This document shows, one piece after another, positions 17,641 to 26,112 of a DNA stretch of 64,000 bases (within the stretch, counting starts at the first letter, position 1; each line of letters begins with the position of its first letter). Source of the DNA: Reyranella sp. (lineage in GTDB: Bacteria; Pseudomonadota; Alphaproteobacteria; Reyranellales; Reyranellaceae); assembly GCA_019750135.1 (NCBI GenBank), contig JAIEOV010000009.1, forward strand, positions 248,073 through 312,072, in the 5' to 3' direction. The position numbers were made by a program, and so were the translations under genes. The notes beneath the pieces are model-generated. The model saw only the letters and a list, made by a program, of their open reading frames with translations. It did not search any database and was not told the DNA's origin.

Positions 17641-19296
17641 TCACATGTTGGGATAGTTGGGGCCGCCGCCACCTTCGGGCGTGGTCCAGTCGATGTTCTG
17701 CGCGGGGTCTTTGATGTCGCAGGTCTTGCAGTGGACGCAGTTCTGCGCGTTGATCTGGAAGCGCGGCTGGCCGTTGTCCGACGTCACCACCTCGTAAACG
17801 CCGGCCGGACAGTAGCGTTGCGCAGGCTCTGCATAGAGCGGCAGGTTGACGGCGATCGGGATCGACGGATCGCGCAGCTTGAGATGGACCGGCTGGTCTT
17901 CCTCGTGGTTGGTGTTCGACAGGAACACCGAGGAGAGCTTGTCGAAGGACAGCACGCCGTCGGGCTTGGGGTATTGAATCGGCTGGAACTCGGCGGCCGG
18001 CCGCAGACATTCGTGGTCAGCCTTGCGATGGTGCATGGTCCACGGCACGCGGATGCCGAGATCGTGCAGCCACATGTCCATGCCGCCATAGAGCGTGCCG
18101 AGCGTCGTGCCCCACTGCAGCGCAGGCTTCACGTTGCGCACCTTGTCGAGATCCTTCCAGATCCACGACGCCTTGACCTTCACCGGGTAGGCGATCAGCT
18201 CGTCGCCGCCGGTCTTGCCGCCGGCCAGCGCCTCGAACGCAGCCTCGGCCGCCAGCATGCCGCTCTTGATGGCGTTGTGGCTGCCCTTGATGCGCGGCAG
18301 GTTCACGAAGCCCGCCGAGCAGCCGATCAGCGCGCCGCCGGGGAAGGTGAGCTTCGGCACCGACTGCAAGCCGCCTTCATTGATGGCGCGCGAACCGTAG
18401 GCGAGCCGCTTGCCGCCCTGCAGGTACTTGGCGACGTCGGGATGGGTCTTGAAGCGCTGGAACTCGTCGAACGGCGAGAGATACGGGTTCTCGTACTCGA
18501 GATGGATCACGAAGCCGATGGCGACCAGGTTGTCGCTGAAGTGGTACATGAACGAGCCGCCGTGGCTGCCGGTCTCGCTGAGCGGCCAGCCCTGCGAGTG
18601 CACGACCAGACCCTTCTTGAACCGGGTCGGATCGACCTGCCACAGCTCCTTCAGCCCGATGCCGAACTTCTGCGGATCGACGCCGGTACGCAGGTCGAAC
18701 TTGGCCATCAGCTGCTTGGCCAGCGAGCCGCGCACGCCCTCGGCGATCAGCGTGTACTTGGCATGCAGCTCCATGCCCGGCGTGTAGTTGTCCTTGTGCT
18801 TGCCGTCCTTGCCGATGCCCATGTCGCCGGTGGCGACACCTTTCACAGAACCGTCCTCGTTGTAGAGCACCTCGGCGCCGGCGAAGCCGGGATAGATCTC
18901 GACGCCCAGCGCCTCGGCCTGCTGGCCGAGCCAGCGGATGACGTCGCCCAGGCTGACGATGTAGTTGCCGTGATTGTTCATCAGCGGCGGCATCAGGAAA
19001 TTGGGGAAGCGGTAGGAACGGCCTTTGGTCAGGAACAGGAACTGGTCGTCGGTGACCAGAGTCTCGACCGGCGCACCCTTTTCCTTCCAGTCGGGGATCA
19101 GCTCGTTGAGCCCGATCGGATCGATCACGGCGCCCGACAGGATATGGGCTCCGAGCTCGGAGCCCTTCTCTATCACGCACACCGACACTTCGTGGTTGCG
19201 CTCGGCGGCAAGTTGCTTGAGGCGGATCGCCGCTGACAGCCCGGCCGGGCCGCCGCCAACGATCAGCACGTCATATTCCATCGACTCGCGCGCCAT
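17641..19296 (-). CDS. etfD: Electron-transfer flavoprotein-ubiquinone oxidoreductase (551 aa)
   Basis: Passes electrons from ETF, reduced by acyl-CoA dehydrogenases, to ubiquinone at the inner membrane. Shown by the FAD motif DVLIVGGGPAGLSAAIRL at the N-terminus, the ubiquinone/membrane region in the middle, and the C-terminal 4Fe-4S site CPAGVYEVV, then NCVHCKTCDIKDPAQNIDWT and the ending GGGGPNYPNM, as in the mitochondrial enzyme. Start ATG 19296 with AGGA just upstream; the frame is open to 19458, but that stretch is non-homologous. First gene of the operon with the TPR protein and ispE. The window also holds an acyl-CoA dehydrogenase that could feed it. Confidence 0.97.
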   Translation of the reverse strand: MARESMEYDVLIVGGGPAGLSAAIRLKQLAAERNHEVSVCVIEKGSELGAHILSGAVIDPIGLNELIPDWKEKGAPVETLVTDDQFLFLTKGRSYRFPNFLMPPLMNNHGNYIVSLGDVIRWLGQQAEALGVEIYPGFAGAEVLYNEDGSVKGVATGDMGIGKDGKHKDNYTPGMELHAKYTLIAEGVRGSLAKQLMAKFDLRTGVDPQKFGIGLKELWQVDPTRFKKGLVVHSQGWPLSETGSHGGSFMYHFSDNLVAIGFVIHLEYENPYLSPFDEFQRFKTHPDVAKYLQGGKRLAYGSRAINEGGLQSVPKLTFPGGALIGCSAGFVNLPRIKGSHNAIKSGMLAAEAAFEALAGGKTGGDELIAYPVKVKASWIWKDLDKVRNVKPALQWGTTLGTLYGGMDMWLHDLGIRVPWTMHHRKADHECLRPAAEFQPIQYPKPDGVLSFDKLSSVFLSNTNHEEDQPVHLKLRDPSIPIAVNLPLYAEPAQRYCPAGVYEVVTSDNGQPRFQINAQNCVHCKTCDIKDPAQNIDWTTPEGGGGPNYPNM

Positions 19297-19414
19297 TCCT
19301 GTCTCGCTCTGCAGTGCCTTTTCAACATGGACGCGCCGCCACGGGGCGACGATCCTTCGCTTGTTGATAGCCTGTTGGGGGGCAAATCGCCACCCAGCGA
19401 AAAGGGGAATTCCC

Positions 19415-20482
19415 GTGGCAGAGCTGACTGGTATCGAAAGCAAACTCTTCACCGCCAATGATTTCCGGCTGGAAAATGGGCAATCGCTGCCCGTGCTGGA
19501 GCTCGCCTACGAGACGTACGGCACTCTGTCGCCACAGCGTGACAATGCGATCCTGGCCGTGCACGGCTACACATCGAGCCATCACGCCGCAGGCCGCAAT
19601 GCACCCGGCAAGCAAGGACGCGGCGTGACCGAGGGCGCGGCCGGCTGGTTCGACGGCCTGATCGGTCCCGGCAAGGCGGTCGACACCGATCACTATTTCG
19701 TGGTGTCGGTGAATGCCCTGGGATCGGCGCACGGCAGCACCGGCCCCAACTGCAAGGACCCGCGCACCGGCAAGCCTTACGGACCGACTTTCCCGGAGAT
19801 CACGATGCGCGACATCGTGGCGGCTGAGAAGCTGCTGGTCGATTCACTGGGACTCACCAGCCTGGTCGCGGTGATCGGCCCGTCGATGGGCGGCTTCCAG
19901 TCGTTCCAGTGGGCCGCTTCCTACCCCGGCTTCATGAAGGCGATCGTGCCGTCGGTGACGGCGCCGCGCTCGCCGGGCGGCCTCGATCGGCTGGAGGCGC
20001 TGCAGAAGCGCCTGGCCAGCGATCCCAACTGGAACGGCGGCTGGTACTACGACAATGGCGGCATCGCCTGCACGCTCGAGGAGATCCGCTTCGAGACGCT
20101 GATGAACTACGGGCAGAACGAAATCCTGGCCGAGACCATGCCCGATCCCAAGGCGCGCGAGGCGGCGATCCGGGCCAACGCCAAGGCGTGGTCGCAGATC
20201 TATGACGGCCATTCGATGGTGGTGCTGCGCCGCGCAATCGGCAGCTTCGACATCACCGCCGACTACGCCAAGCTCAAGACCACCAAGGTGCTCTACGTGC
20301 AGTCGCCGTCCGACAAGCTGTTCGACATCGCGCTCAGCCCCGGCTACGTGAGCGACATGCGCAAGGCCGGCATAGACGTCACCTACGTTGAACTGCCGAC
20401 CAACAAAGGCCATATGGCGAGCCACGCCGATGCCGCCCTGTGGGCGCCCATCCTGGGCGCCTTCCTCAAACGCCTGTCATGA
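19415..20482 (+). CDS. Alpha/beta-hydrolase, homoserine O-acetyltransferase-like (355 aa)
   Basis: MetX-type alpha/beta hydrolase fold. The nucleophile elbow is seen as VIGPSMGGFQSFQWAASYP, the acid near VQSPSDKLFD and the catalytic His in NKGHMASHADAALW. The usual MetX elbow is GGSMGG, so the Pro here and general divergence make true homoserine acetylation uncertain; it may act on another ester or thioester. GTG 19415 is chosen with a purine-rich site (AAAAGGGGAA) upstream. Divergent from ETF-QO. Its stop overlaps the ATG of the next gene (ATGA, 20479-20482). Confidence 0.85.
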   Translation: MAELTGIESKLFTANDFRLENGQSLPVLELAYETYGTLSPQRDNAILAVHGYTSSHHAAGRNAPGKQGRGVTEGAAGWFDGLIGPGKAVDTDHYFVVSVNALGSAHGSTGPNCKDPRTGKPYGPTFPEITMRDIVAAEKLLVDSLGLTSLVAVIGPSMGGFQSFQWAASYPGFMKAIVPSVTAPRSPGGLDRLEALQKRLASDPNWNGGWYYDNGGIACTLEEIRFETLMNYGQNEILAETMPDPKAREAAIRANAKAWSQIYDGHSMVVLRRAIGSFDITADYAKLKTTKVLYVQSPSDKLFDIALSPGYVSDMRKAGIDVTYVELPTNKGHMASHADAALWAPILGAFLKRLS

Positions 20483-21339
20483 ACCAGACGATCGCCCGGG
20501 AAGATCTCGAATCGCTGCTGCGATGGTACGTCGATCAGGGGATCGACGAGGCCATCGGCGAGGACGCGATCGATCGCTTCGCTGCACCTCCAGCGCAGGT
20601 AGCTCCCTTACCGGTGCAGCCCGTGGCGCCGGCTGCAGCGACGCCGATCCGATCGGCGCCGATCCGGCCGGCGCCCGCGGCCCCCACTCCGCTTCGTGGT
20701 CCGGTTCCCATCGAATCGCCGCAGCTCGTCGAAGATGCGCGGGGCCTGGCACAACGCTGCAACAGCGTCGATGAGCTCGAGGCGGCGGTGCGCGCCTTCG
20801 ACGGCTGCGCACTCAAGCGCACGGCAAAGAATACCGTGTTCGCCGACGGCGTGGTCGGCTCGGCGGTGATGATCGTGGGCGAGGCGCCGGGCGCCGACGA
20901 GGACCGGCTGGGCAAGCCGTTCGTCGGCGTGAGCGGCCAGCTCATGGACCGCATGTTCGACGCCATCGGCATGAGCCGCGAGCGCGATCTCTACATCACC
21001 AACATCCTGTTCTGGCGGCCGCCCGGCAACCGCACGCCGACCGTGGCCGAGCAGGCGGTCTGCATGGCCTTCACGCGCCGCCATATCGAGCTGGCGCGGC
21101 CCAAGGTACTGGTGCTGGCCGGCGGCACGGCGGCCAAGTCCGTGCTCGACACGACCGAAGGCATCATGCGGCTGCGCGGCAAGTGGACCAGCCTCAGCCT
21201 CGATGACGGCAGCACCGTCCCCACCCTGCCGACCTTCCATCCGGCCTATCTGTTGCGCACGCCCGCCAGCAAGCGGCAGAGCTGGTCCGACCTCCTGTCA
21301 CTCGACAAGAAGCTGCGCGAGCTCGGCCTCAAGTCATGA
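20479..21339 (+). CDS. Uracil-DNA glycosylase, family 4/5-like (286 aa)
   Basis: Removes uracil from DNA. The family core is GEAPGADEDRLGKPFVGVSG, then NILFWRPPGNRTPT, and the C-terminal FHPAYLLR motif. In iron-sulfur family 4 enzymes two Cys lie close together before the core. Here one is in DGCALKR and the partner position seems to be Lys/Arg, although a later Cys (VCMAFTRRH) is present, so an intact cluster is doubtful. Residues 45-85 are a Pro/Ala-rich linker after a helical N-terminus. ATG 20479 overlaps the upstream stop, and the stop overlaps the next ATG (21336), giving a three-gene coupled unit. Confidence 0.88.
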   Translation: MNQTIAREDLESLLRWYVDQGIDEAIGEDAIDRFAAPPAQVAPLPVQPVAPAAATPIRSAPIRPAPAAPTPLRGPVPIESPQLVEDARGLAQRCNSVDELEAAVRAFDGCALKRTAKNTVFADGVVGSAVMIVGEAPGADEDRLGKPFVGVSGQLMDRMFDAIGMSRERDLYITNILFWRPPGNRTPTVAEQAVCMAFTRRHIELARPKVLVLAGGTAAKSVLDTTEGIMRLRGKWTSLSLDDGSTVPTLPTFHPAYLLRTPASKRQSWSDLLSLDKKLRELGLKS

Positions 21340-21761
21340 CACATGCGGGCGGCTGCATGTGCGGTGCAGTGCGCTTCACCGCGACCGGTGAACCGTCGCG
21401 GGTGACGATCTGCCACTGCACATGGTGCCAGCGCCGGACCGGCACGGCCTTCGGCACCGAGGTCGTGTTCAACGACGATCAGGTCGATATGACGGGCGGA
21501 GAGATCGGCCGCTATCGGCACATCTCTGATGAATCGGGCCGCTGGCTGGAGGTCGCGTTCTGCCGGCGCTGCGGCACCAATCTCGGCTTTACGCTGCAGG
21601 CGGTGCCCGGTGTGCGCACCTTGCCCGCCGGCGCCTTCGACGATCCGGCGTGGATCACATCGGTCCGCTACAAGTTCCGCCACGTCTTCCTGAAATCGAG
21701 GCGGGACTGGTCCGACCTCTCGCCTCACGTCGAGCAATACGAGCGTCACTTCCGCCCGTAG
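21336..21761 (+). CDS. GFA / CENP-V-type zinc protein (141 aa)
   Basis: Contains the zinc ligands of the glutathione-dependent formaldehyde-activating enzyme family: GGCMCGAVRF, CHCTWCQRRTG and CRRCGTN. Members bind two zinc ions; few have a proven reaction, and formaldehyde-glutathione condensation should not be assumed. Start ATG 21336 overlaps the glycosylase stop. Last gene of the coupled trio. Confidence 0.88.
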   Translation: MTHAGGCMCGAVRFTATGEPSRVTICHCTWCQRRTGTAFGTEVVFNDDQVDMTGGEIGRYRHISDESGRWLEVAFCRRCGTNLGFTLQAVPGVRTLPAGAFDDPAWITSVRYKFRHVFLKSRRDWSDLSPHVEQYERHFRP

Positions 21762-21854
21762 GAACAAGCCGGGGCGCGGAATTGCGCCGGCAGTTGCACG
21801 TGCGGCCGCGTGAAACGCGCGCCTATGCTTCGTCCAAGAAAACAGGAGGAAGCG

Positions 21855-23039
21855 ATGTCGAAGCTCTTCATGAGTGCCGCCGTTGTTGTCGCTCTGTGGT
21901 CGGCCGGCGCGATGGCGCAGGCGAAATACGGTCCGGGCACGTCGGCGACCGAGATCAAGGTCGGCCAAAGCATTCCCTACAGCGGCCCGGCTTCCGCCTA
22001 CGGGCAGATCGGCAAGGCCGAGACTGCCTACTTCAAGTCGCTGAACGCCAAAGGCGGCATCAACGGGCGCAAGATCAACTTCATCAGCCTCGATGACGGA
22101 TACTCACCCCCCAAAGCCGTGGAAAACGCGCGCAAGCTCGTCGAGAGCGACGATGTCGCCGTGATGTTCAACGTGCTGGGTACACCGCTCAACATGGCCG
22201 TCCGGCCGTACCTCAATCAGAAAAAGGTGCCGCAGCTTTTCATCGCCGCCGGCGCCACGGCGTTCAACGATCCGGCTCACTTTCCCTGGACCATGGGCTG
22301 GCAGCCGAACCTCCAGGCCGAGGCCGCCTTCTATGCCGAGCATCTGCTCAAAAGCCGTCCCGACGCCAAGATCGCCGTGCTCTACCAGAACGACGACTTC
22401 GGCAAGGACATGCTGCACGGATTGACGGCGGCGCTGGGCGACAAGGCGAAGAAGATGATCGTCGACAGCCAGAACTTCCAGGCCACCGATCCGACGGTCG
22501 ACAGCCAGCTGATCACGCTGAAGAACTCGGGCGCGGACACCCTCTTCCTGTTCACCTATTCGAAGCAGGCGGCCCAGTCGATCGCCAAGCTCGACGACCT
22601 CAACTGGAAGCCCACCACCTACCTGCATCTCGGTGCTGCCTCGGTCGGCGCCACCTTCAAGCCTGCGGGCCTCGACAAGTCGAAGGGGATCCTGTCGGCA
22701 GGCTTCCTGAAAGACGTCACCGATCCGCGCTGGGCCAATGACGAGGACGTGAAGGAGTTCTTCGCCTGGATGAAGGAGAACCTGCCGCAAGCCGACATCA
22801 ACGACAGCCTGAACGAGGCAGGCTACATGTACGCCAAGACGCTGGAGCAGGTGCTGCGCCAGGCCGGCGACGACCTCACGCGCGAAAACATCATGAAGCA
22901 GGCGGCAAACCTCAAGGACTTCCGGCTGTCATTGCTGCTGCCCGGCAGCAGCATCAACACCAGCGCCACCGACTATCGGGTCATCAAGTACATGAAGCTG
23001 CAGCGCTTCAACGGGAAGACCTGGGACTTCGTGGAATGA
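21855..23039 (+). CDS. Periplasmic substrate-binding protein of a branched-chain amino acid-type ABC transporter (394 aa)
   Basis: LivK-like type I periplasmic binding protein. Signal peptide MSKLFMSAAVVVALWSAGAM, with mature chain starting near QAKYGPG, then TEIKVGQSIPYSGPASAYG and INGRKINFISLDDGY, both typical of the family. It captures small ligands such as amino acids, amides or aromatic acids for ABC import. ATG 21855 follows a strong AGGAGGA site. No permease or ATPase genes lie next to it, so the partner transporter is elsewhere. Confidence 0.92.
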   Translation: MSKLFMSAAVVVALWSAGAMAQAKYGPGTSATEIKVGQSIPYSGPASAYGQIGKAETAYFKSLNAKGGINGRKINFISLDDGYSPPKAVENARKLVESDDVAVMFNVLGTPLNMAVRPYLNQKKVPQLFIAAGATAFNDPAHFPWTMGWQPNLQAEAAFYAEHLLKSRPDAKIAVLYQNDDFGKDMLHGLTAALGDKAKKMIVDSQNFQATDPTVDSQLITLKNSGADTLFLFTYSKQAAQSIAKLDDLNWKPTTYLHLGAASVGATFKPAGLDKSKGILSAGFLKDVTDPRWANDEDVKEFFAWMKENLPQADINDSLNEAGYMYAKTLEQVLRQAGDDLTRENIMKQAANLKDFRLSLLLPGSSINTSATDYRVIKYMKLQRFNGKTWDFVE

Positions 23040-23050
23040 ATGCCAAACGA

Positions 23051-23079
23051 AAGCGAGGGACCTTGGAGGTCCCTCGCTT
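23051..23079. terminator. Bidirectional hairpin between convergent genes
   Basis: Perfect 13-bp inverted repeat AAGCGAGGGACCT (23051-23063) and AGGTCCCTCGCTT (23067-23079) with a 3-base loop, between the converging ABC binding protein and molybdenum hydroxylase genes. The following TCGCTCAGGATGACA resembles dispersed intergenic elements common in this kind of genome. Likely a terminator, possibly a repeat copy. Confidence 0.6.
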
Positions 23080-23096
23080 CGCTCAGGATGACAGTG

Positions 23097-25361
23097 TCAG
23101 TCGGCAGCCCGCGCCAGCGGCTCGGGCTCCAGCGCCTCCAGCACCTTCGGCGGCGACATGGGCAGGCTGTAGAGCCTGAGGCCGAGAGCGCCGTGGATGG
23201 CGTTGGCGACGGCCGCCATCACCGGAACCAACGGCACCTCGCCGACACCGCGCACGCCCTGCGGATGCTTCGGGTTCGGGATCTCGATCATGACGGCGTC
23301 GAGCTTCGGCAGGTCGGACATCACCGGCATGCGATAGTCGAGGAAGCCCGGGTTATCGAGCTTGCCGTCCCTATTGTAGATGTACTCCTCGTGCAGCGCC
23401 CAACCGATGCCCTGGGCGACGCCCCCCTGGATCTGGCCCTCGCAATAGTCGGGATGGATGGCGCGACCGACATCCTGGAAGGCGGTGTAGCGCGTGACCC
23501 AGGCGCGACCCGTGGCCGGGTCGACCTCGACGTCGCAGATGTGGGTGCTGAAGCCGCCCTCGGCGCCCGCGGTGTTGCTTGACGAGCCGGCCCCGATCGG
23601 ACCGCCGGTTTCGCTTGCCTTGGCGGCGATCTGGGCAAGCGACAGCGGCTCGAACTTGCCGGCGTTCTCGCCGGCCGGACGGGCGTGGCCGTTCTCCCAG
23701 GTCACGGCTTCGGGCTCGATCTTCCAGATCTTGGCCGCACGCTCGCACAGGGTCTTGATGACCTTCTCAGCCGACTGCGTGACCACCATCGCCGATGCGA
23801 AGGTGACGCGGCTACCGCCGGTCAGGTTCGAGAAGCCGATGCTGCTGGTGTCGCCGATCAGCACCTGGATCTTGCTGTGGTCGATGCCCAGAAGCTCGGC
23901 GGCGATGTTGGCCGTCGAGGCGCGCGAGCCGCCGATGTCGGGATGGCCCGTCATCACCACGACCGAGCCGTCCTCGTTGATGCGCATCTCTGCGCTCGAC
24001 TCGCCACCGGCATTGAACCAGTAGCCGCTCGCCACGCCGCGGCCCTGGTTGGGACCGAGCGGCGCCTTGTAGTGCGGATGGTCGATCGCTTGGCGCACCG
24101 TCTCCTGGTAGCCCATGACCGGATAGACCGGCCCGTGCACGGCCTTGGTGCCCTGCTTGGCCGCGTTCTTCAGGCGCAGCTCGAGCGGATCCATGCCGAG
24201 CTTCTCGGCCAGTTCATCGAGCACGCACTCGACGGCATAGGCGCCGATCGGCGCGCCCGGTGCGCGGTAGGCCGCGACCTTCGAGCGGTTGGAGACGACG
24301 TCGTAGCCCAAGGTATGGGCGTTGGGGATGTCGTAGGGTCCGAAGGCGCAACCGGCAGCGCCGCGGATCGGCGAGCCGGGGAACGCGCCGGCCTGCAGCC
24401 AGTAGGTGCCCTGGCCGGCGACGATCGTGCCGTCCTTCTTGGCGCCGATCTTGACCTTGCTCATCGAACCCGAGGTCGGGCCGGAGGCGCGGAACACTTC
24501 TTCGCGGGACATCACCATCTTGACCGGCCGGCCCGACTTCTTGGCCAGCACCAGCGCCAGCGGCTCGAGATAGATGATGGTCTTGCCGCCGAAGCCGCCG
24601 CCGATTTCGGCGGGGATGGCGCGGATGTCGCTCTGCTGCATGCCCGTGAGCAGCGCCGACATGGCGCGGACCATGAACTGGCCCTGGCTGGAACTCCAGA
24701 TCGTGGCCTTGCCGTCGACGACGCTGACCAGGCAGGCGTGCGGCTCGATATAGCCCTGGTGCACGGCCTCGGTCTCGAACTCGCGTTCGACGATCACGTC
24801 AGCTTCCTTGAAGCCCGCTTCGATGTCGCCCTTCTTGTGCTCCAGCGTGCCCGCGATGTTGGAGGGCTTGCCCTCGAACTTGACGTGGTCGTGAAGCGGG
24901 GTGGCGCCGGGCTTCATCGCGTCCTTGACGCTGATCGCCCAGGGCAGCACCTCGTAGTCGACCTTGATCAGCTTCAGCGCCTCGGTGGCGACGGCCTGCG
25001 TGGTGGCGGCGACGGCGGCGACCGGATGGCCGTGGAACAACGCTCTCTCGCGCGCCATGACGTTGCGGCACATCCATCGCATGTCCTGGATGCCCAGCAT
25101 CACCGGACCCTTATCGATCGGGAAATCGACGATGTCCTTGGAGGTCATGACGGCCATGACGCCCGGCAGCTTCTCGGCCTTCGACGTGTCGATCGACTTG
25201 ATGCGGGCGTGCGGATGGGGGCTGCGCAGCACCTTGCCCCAGATCATGCCGGGCATGGTGGTGTCGGCCGCGTAGGCTGCCCGTCCGGTCACCTTGTCGG
25301 CGCCATCGGGCCGGGGTGTACGCTTGCCGATCCACTTGTTGTCGGGGTTGTCGTTGGTCAT
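23097..25361 (-). CDS. Molybdenum hydroxylase large subunit, xanthine dehydrogenase family (754 aa)
   Basis: Molybdopterin-cytosine-dinucleotide-binding subunit related to xanthine dehydrogenase, aldehyde oxidase and CoxL. It shows the Moco-binding GGGFGGK loop, the AYRAPGAPIGAYAVE segment, GVAQGIGWALHEEYIYN and the likely catalytic Glu in RGVGEVPLVPVMAAVANA. Families of this type hydroxylate N-heterocycles, aldehydes or CO using a separate 2Fe-2S subunit and an FAD subunit; neither gene is next to it. Start ATG 25361. The lack of a signal peptide suggests a cytoplasmic enzyme. Substrate unknown. Confidence 0.9.
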   Translation of the reverse strand: MTNDNPDNKWIGKRTPRPDGADKVTGRAAYAADTTMPGMIWGKVLRSPHPHARIKSIDTSKAEKLPGVMAVMTSKDIVDFPIDKGPVMLGIQDMRWMCRNVMARERALFHGHPVAAVAATTQAVATEALKLIKVDYEVLPWAISVKDAMKPGATPLHDHVKFEGKPSNIAGTLEHKKGDIEAGFKEADVIVEREFETEAVHQGYIEPHACLVSVVDGKATIWSSSQGQFMVRAMSALLTGMQQSDIRAIPAEIGGGFGGKTIIYLEPLALVLAKKSGRPVKMVMSREEVFRASGPTSGSMSKVKIGAKKDGTIVAGQGTYWLQAGAFPGSPIRGAAGCAFGPYDIPNAHTLGYDVVSNRSKVAAYRAPGAPIGAYAVECVLDELAEKLGMDPLELRLKNAAKQGTKAVHGPVYPVMGYQETVRQAIDHPHYKAPLGPNQGRGVASGYWFNAGGESSAEMRINEDGSVVVMTGHPDIGGSRASTANIAAELLGIDHSKIQVLIGDTSSIGFSNLTGGSRVTFASAMVVTQSAEKVIKTLCERAAKIWKIEPEAVTWENGHARPAGENAGKFEPLSLAQIAAKASETGGPIGAGSSSNTAGAEGGFSTHICDVEVDPATGRAWVTRYTAFQDVGRAIHPDYCEGQIQGGVAQGIGWALHEEYIYNRDGKLDNPGFLDYRMPVMSDLPKLDAVMIEIPNPKHPQGVRGVGEVPLVPVMAAVANAIHGALGLRLYSLPMSPPKVLEALEPEPLARAAD

Positions 25362-25451
25362 GGCCGTTCGTCCTCAAAATGGGCGGTGAACGAGGAAATT
25401 CGCCCCGCAATCAGAACGGGTTACGACCCCGGGATCAAGCGGGATGTGGTT

Positions 25452-25877
25452 CTACAGTTTCTTCCTGAGGAAGAACTTCTGGTGACCTTTGGGATAGTCA
25501 TCGAGGGTCCCAAAGACCTCGTAGCCCCGCTGCTCGTAGAACGGCCGGGCCTGGAAGGAATGGGTGTCGAGCTGGACCGAATGACAGCCCCGCTCACGGG
25601 CATAGGCCTCGGCCTGGTCCATGAGTTTGGTGGCCCAGCGTTGGCCGCGGACGGCCTCGTCGATCCAGAGATAGGAGATATGCAGCCAACCGCCCCAGAT
25701 GCTGCCCAAAAGGCCGCCCAAGACCTCGGCGCGGTCGTTCTTCAGGAAATAGTGGACGGCGTAGTAGGCCGAGACGCCCGTGGCGCCGACATTGAAGAAG
25801 TCCAGGTGATCGCGCACGAACTGGGCGTGCGTGCCCGCCTGATCGAAGACGATCTTCAGGTCATCTGCCGGCTTCAA
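25452..25877 (-). CDS. GNAT-family N-acetyltransferase (141 aa)
   Basis: GNAT fold with the acetyl-CoA pyrophosphate loop in EAVRGQRWATKLMDQAE and the C-terminal YEQRGYEVFGTL strand-helix. Transfers an acetyl group from acetyl-CoA to an unknown amine. The only suitable upstream start is TTG 25877, which overlaps the end of fdsD by 17 bases, so it looks like the last gene of the formate dehydrogenase operon, translated by coupling. Whether it acetylates a component of that system is untested. Confidence 0.8.
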   Translation of the reverse strand: MKPADDLKIVFDQAGTHAQFVRDHLDFFNVGATGVSAYYAVHYFLKNDRAEVLGGLLGSIWGGWLHISYLWIDEAVRGQRWATKLMDQAEAYARERGCHSVQLDTHSFQARPFYEQRGYEVFGTLDDYPKGHQKFFLRKKL

Positions 25878-26109
25878 GAGGCGCCTCGCGTTTCGCCTCC
25901 TTTAGCCTTCCGATCGCCTCCCGAACAGGCCCGTCCAGCCCCGCGCCGCCGGCCCGCCAATGGGCGACGATGTTCTCCTTCATGCGCGGGTCCCAGAACT
26001 TTTCCAGATGGTCGGCAATGCCTGCGACGGCGTCGCCGCTGCGCTGCGGCGTGAAGAACCGGCCGATCTGGTTGGCCATCATCACCAGCCTGTCGAGCGT
26101 CGAGGACAT
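25861..26109 (-). CDS. fdsD: Formate dehydrogenase delta subunit (82 aa)
   Basis: Small subunit/maturation protein of NAD-dependent molybdenum formate dehydrogenases. LDRLVMMANQIGRFF at the start and ADHLEKFWDPRMKENIVAHW are typical FdsD signatures. Start ATG 26109, three bases after the fdsA stop. Completes the fdsG-B-A-D order; an fdsC sulfurtransferase gene, often placed between A and D, is absent here. Confidence 0.92.
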   Translation of the reverse strand: MSSTLDRLVMMANQIGRFFTPQRSGDAVAGIADHLEKFWDPRMKENIVAHWRAGGAGLDGPVREAIGRLKEAKREAPLEAGR

Positions 26110-26112
26110 GGC

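Noticed and set aside
19025..19414. Extended N-terminus of the MetX-like protein
   Set aside because: It overlaps the ETF-QO coding region on the other strand; GTG 19415 with a purine-rich ribosome site begins the family similarity.
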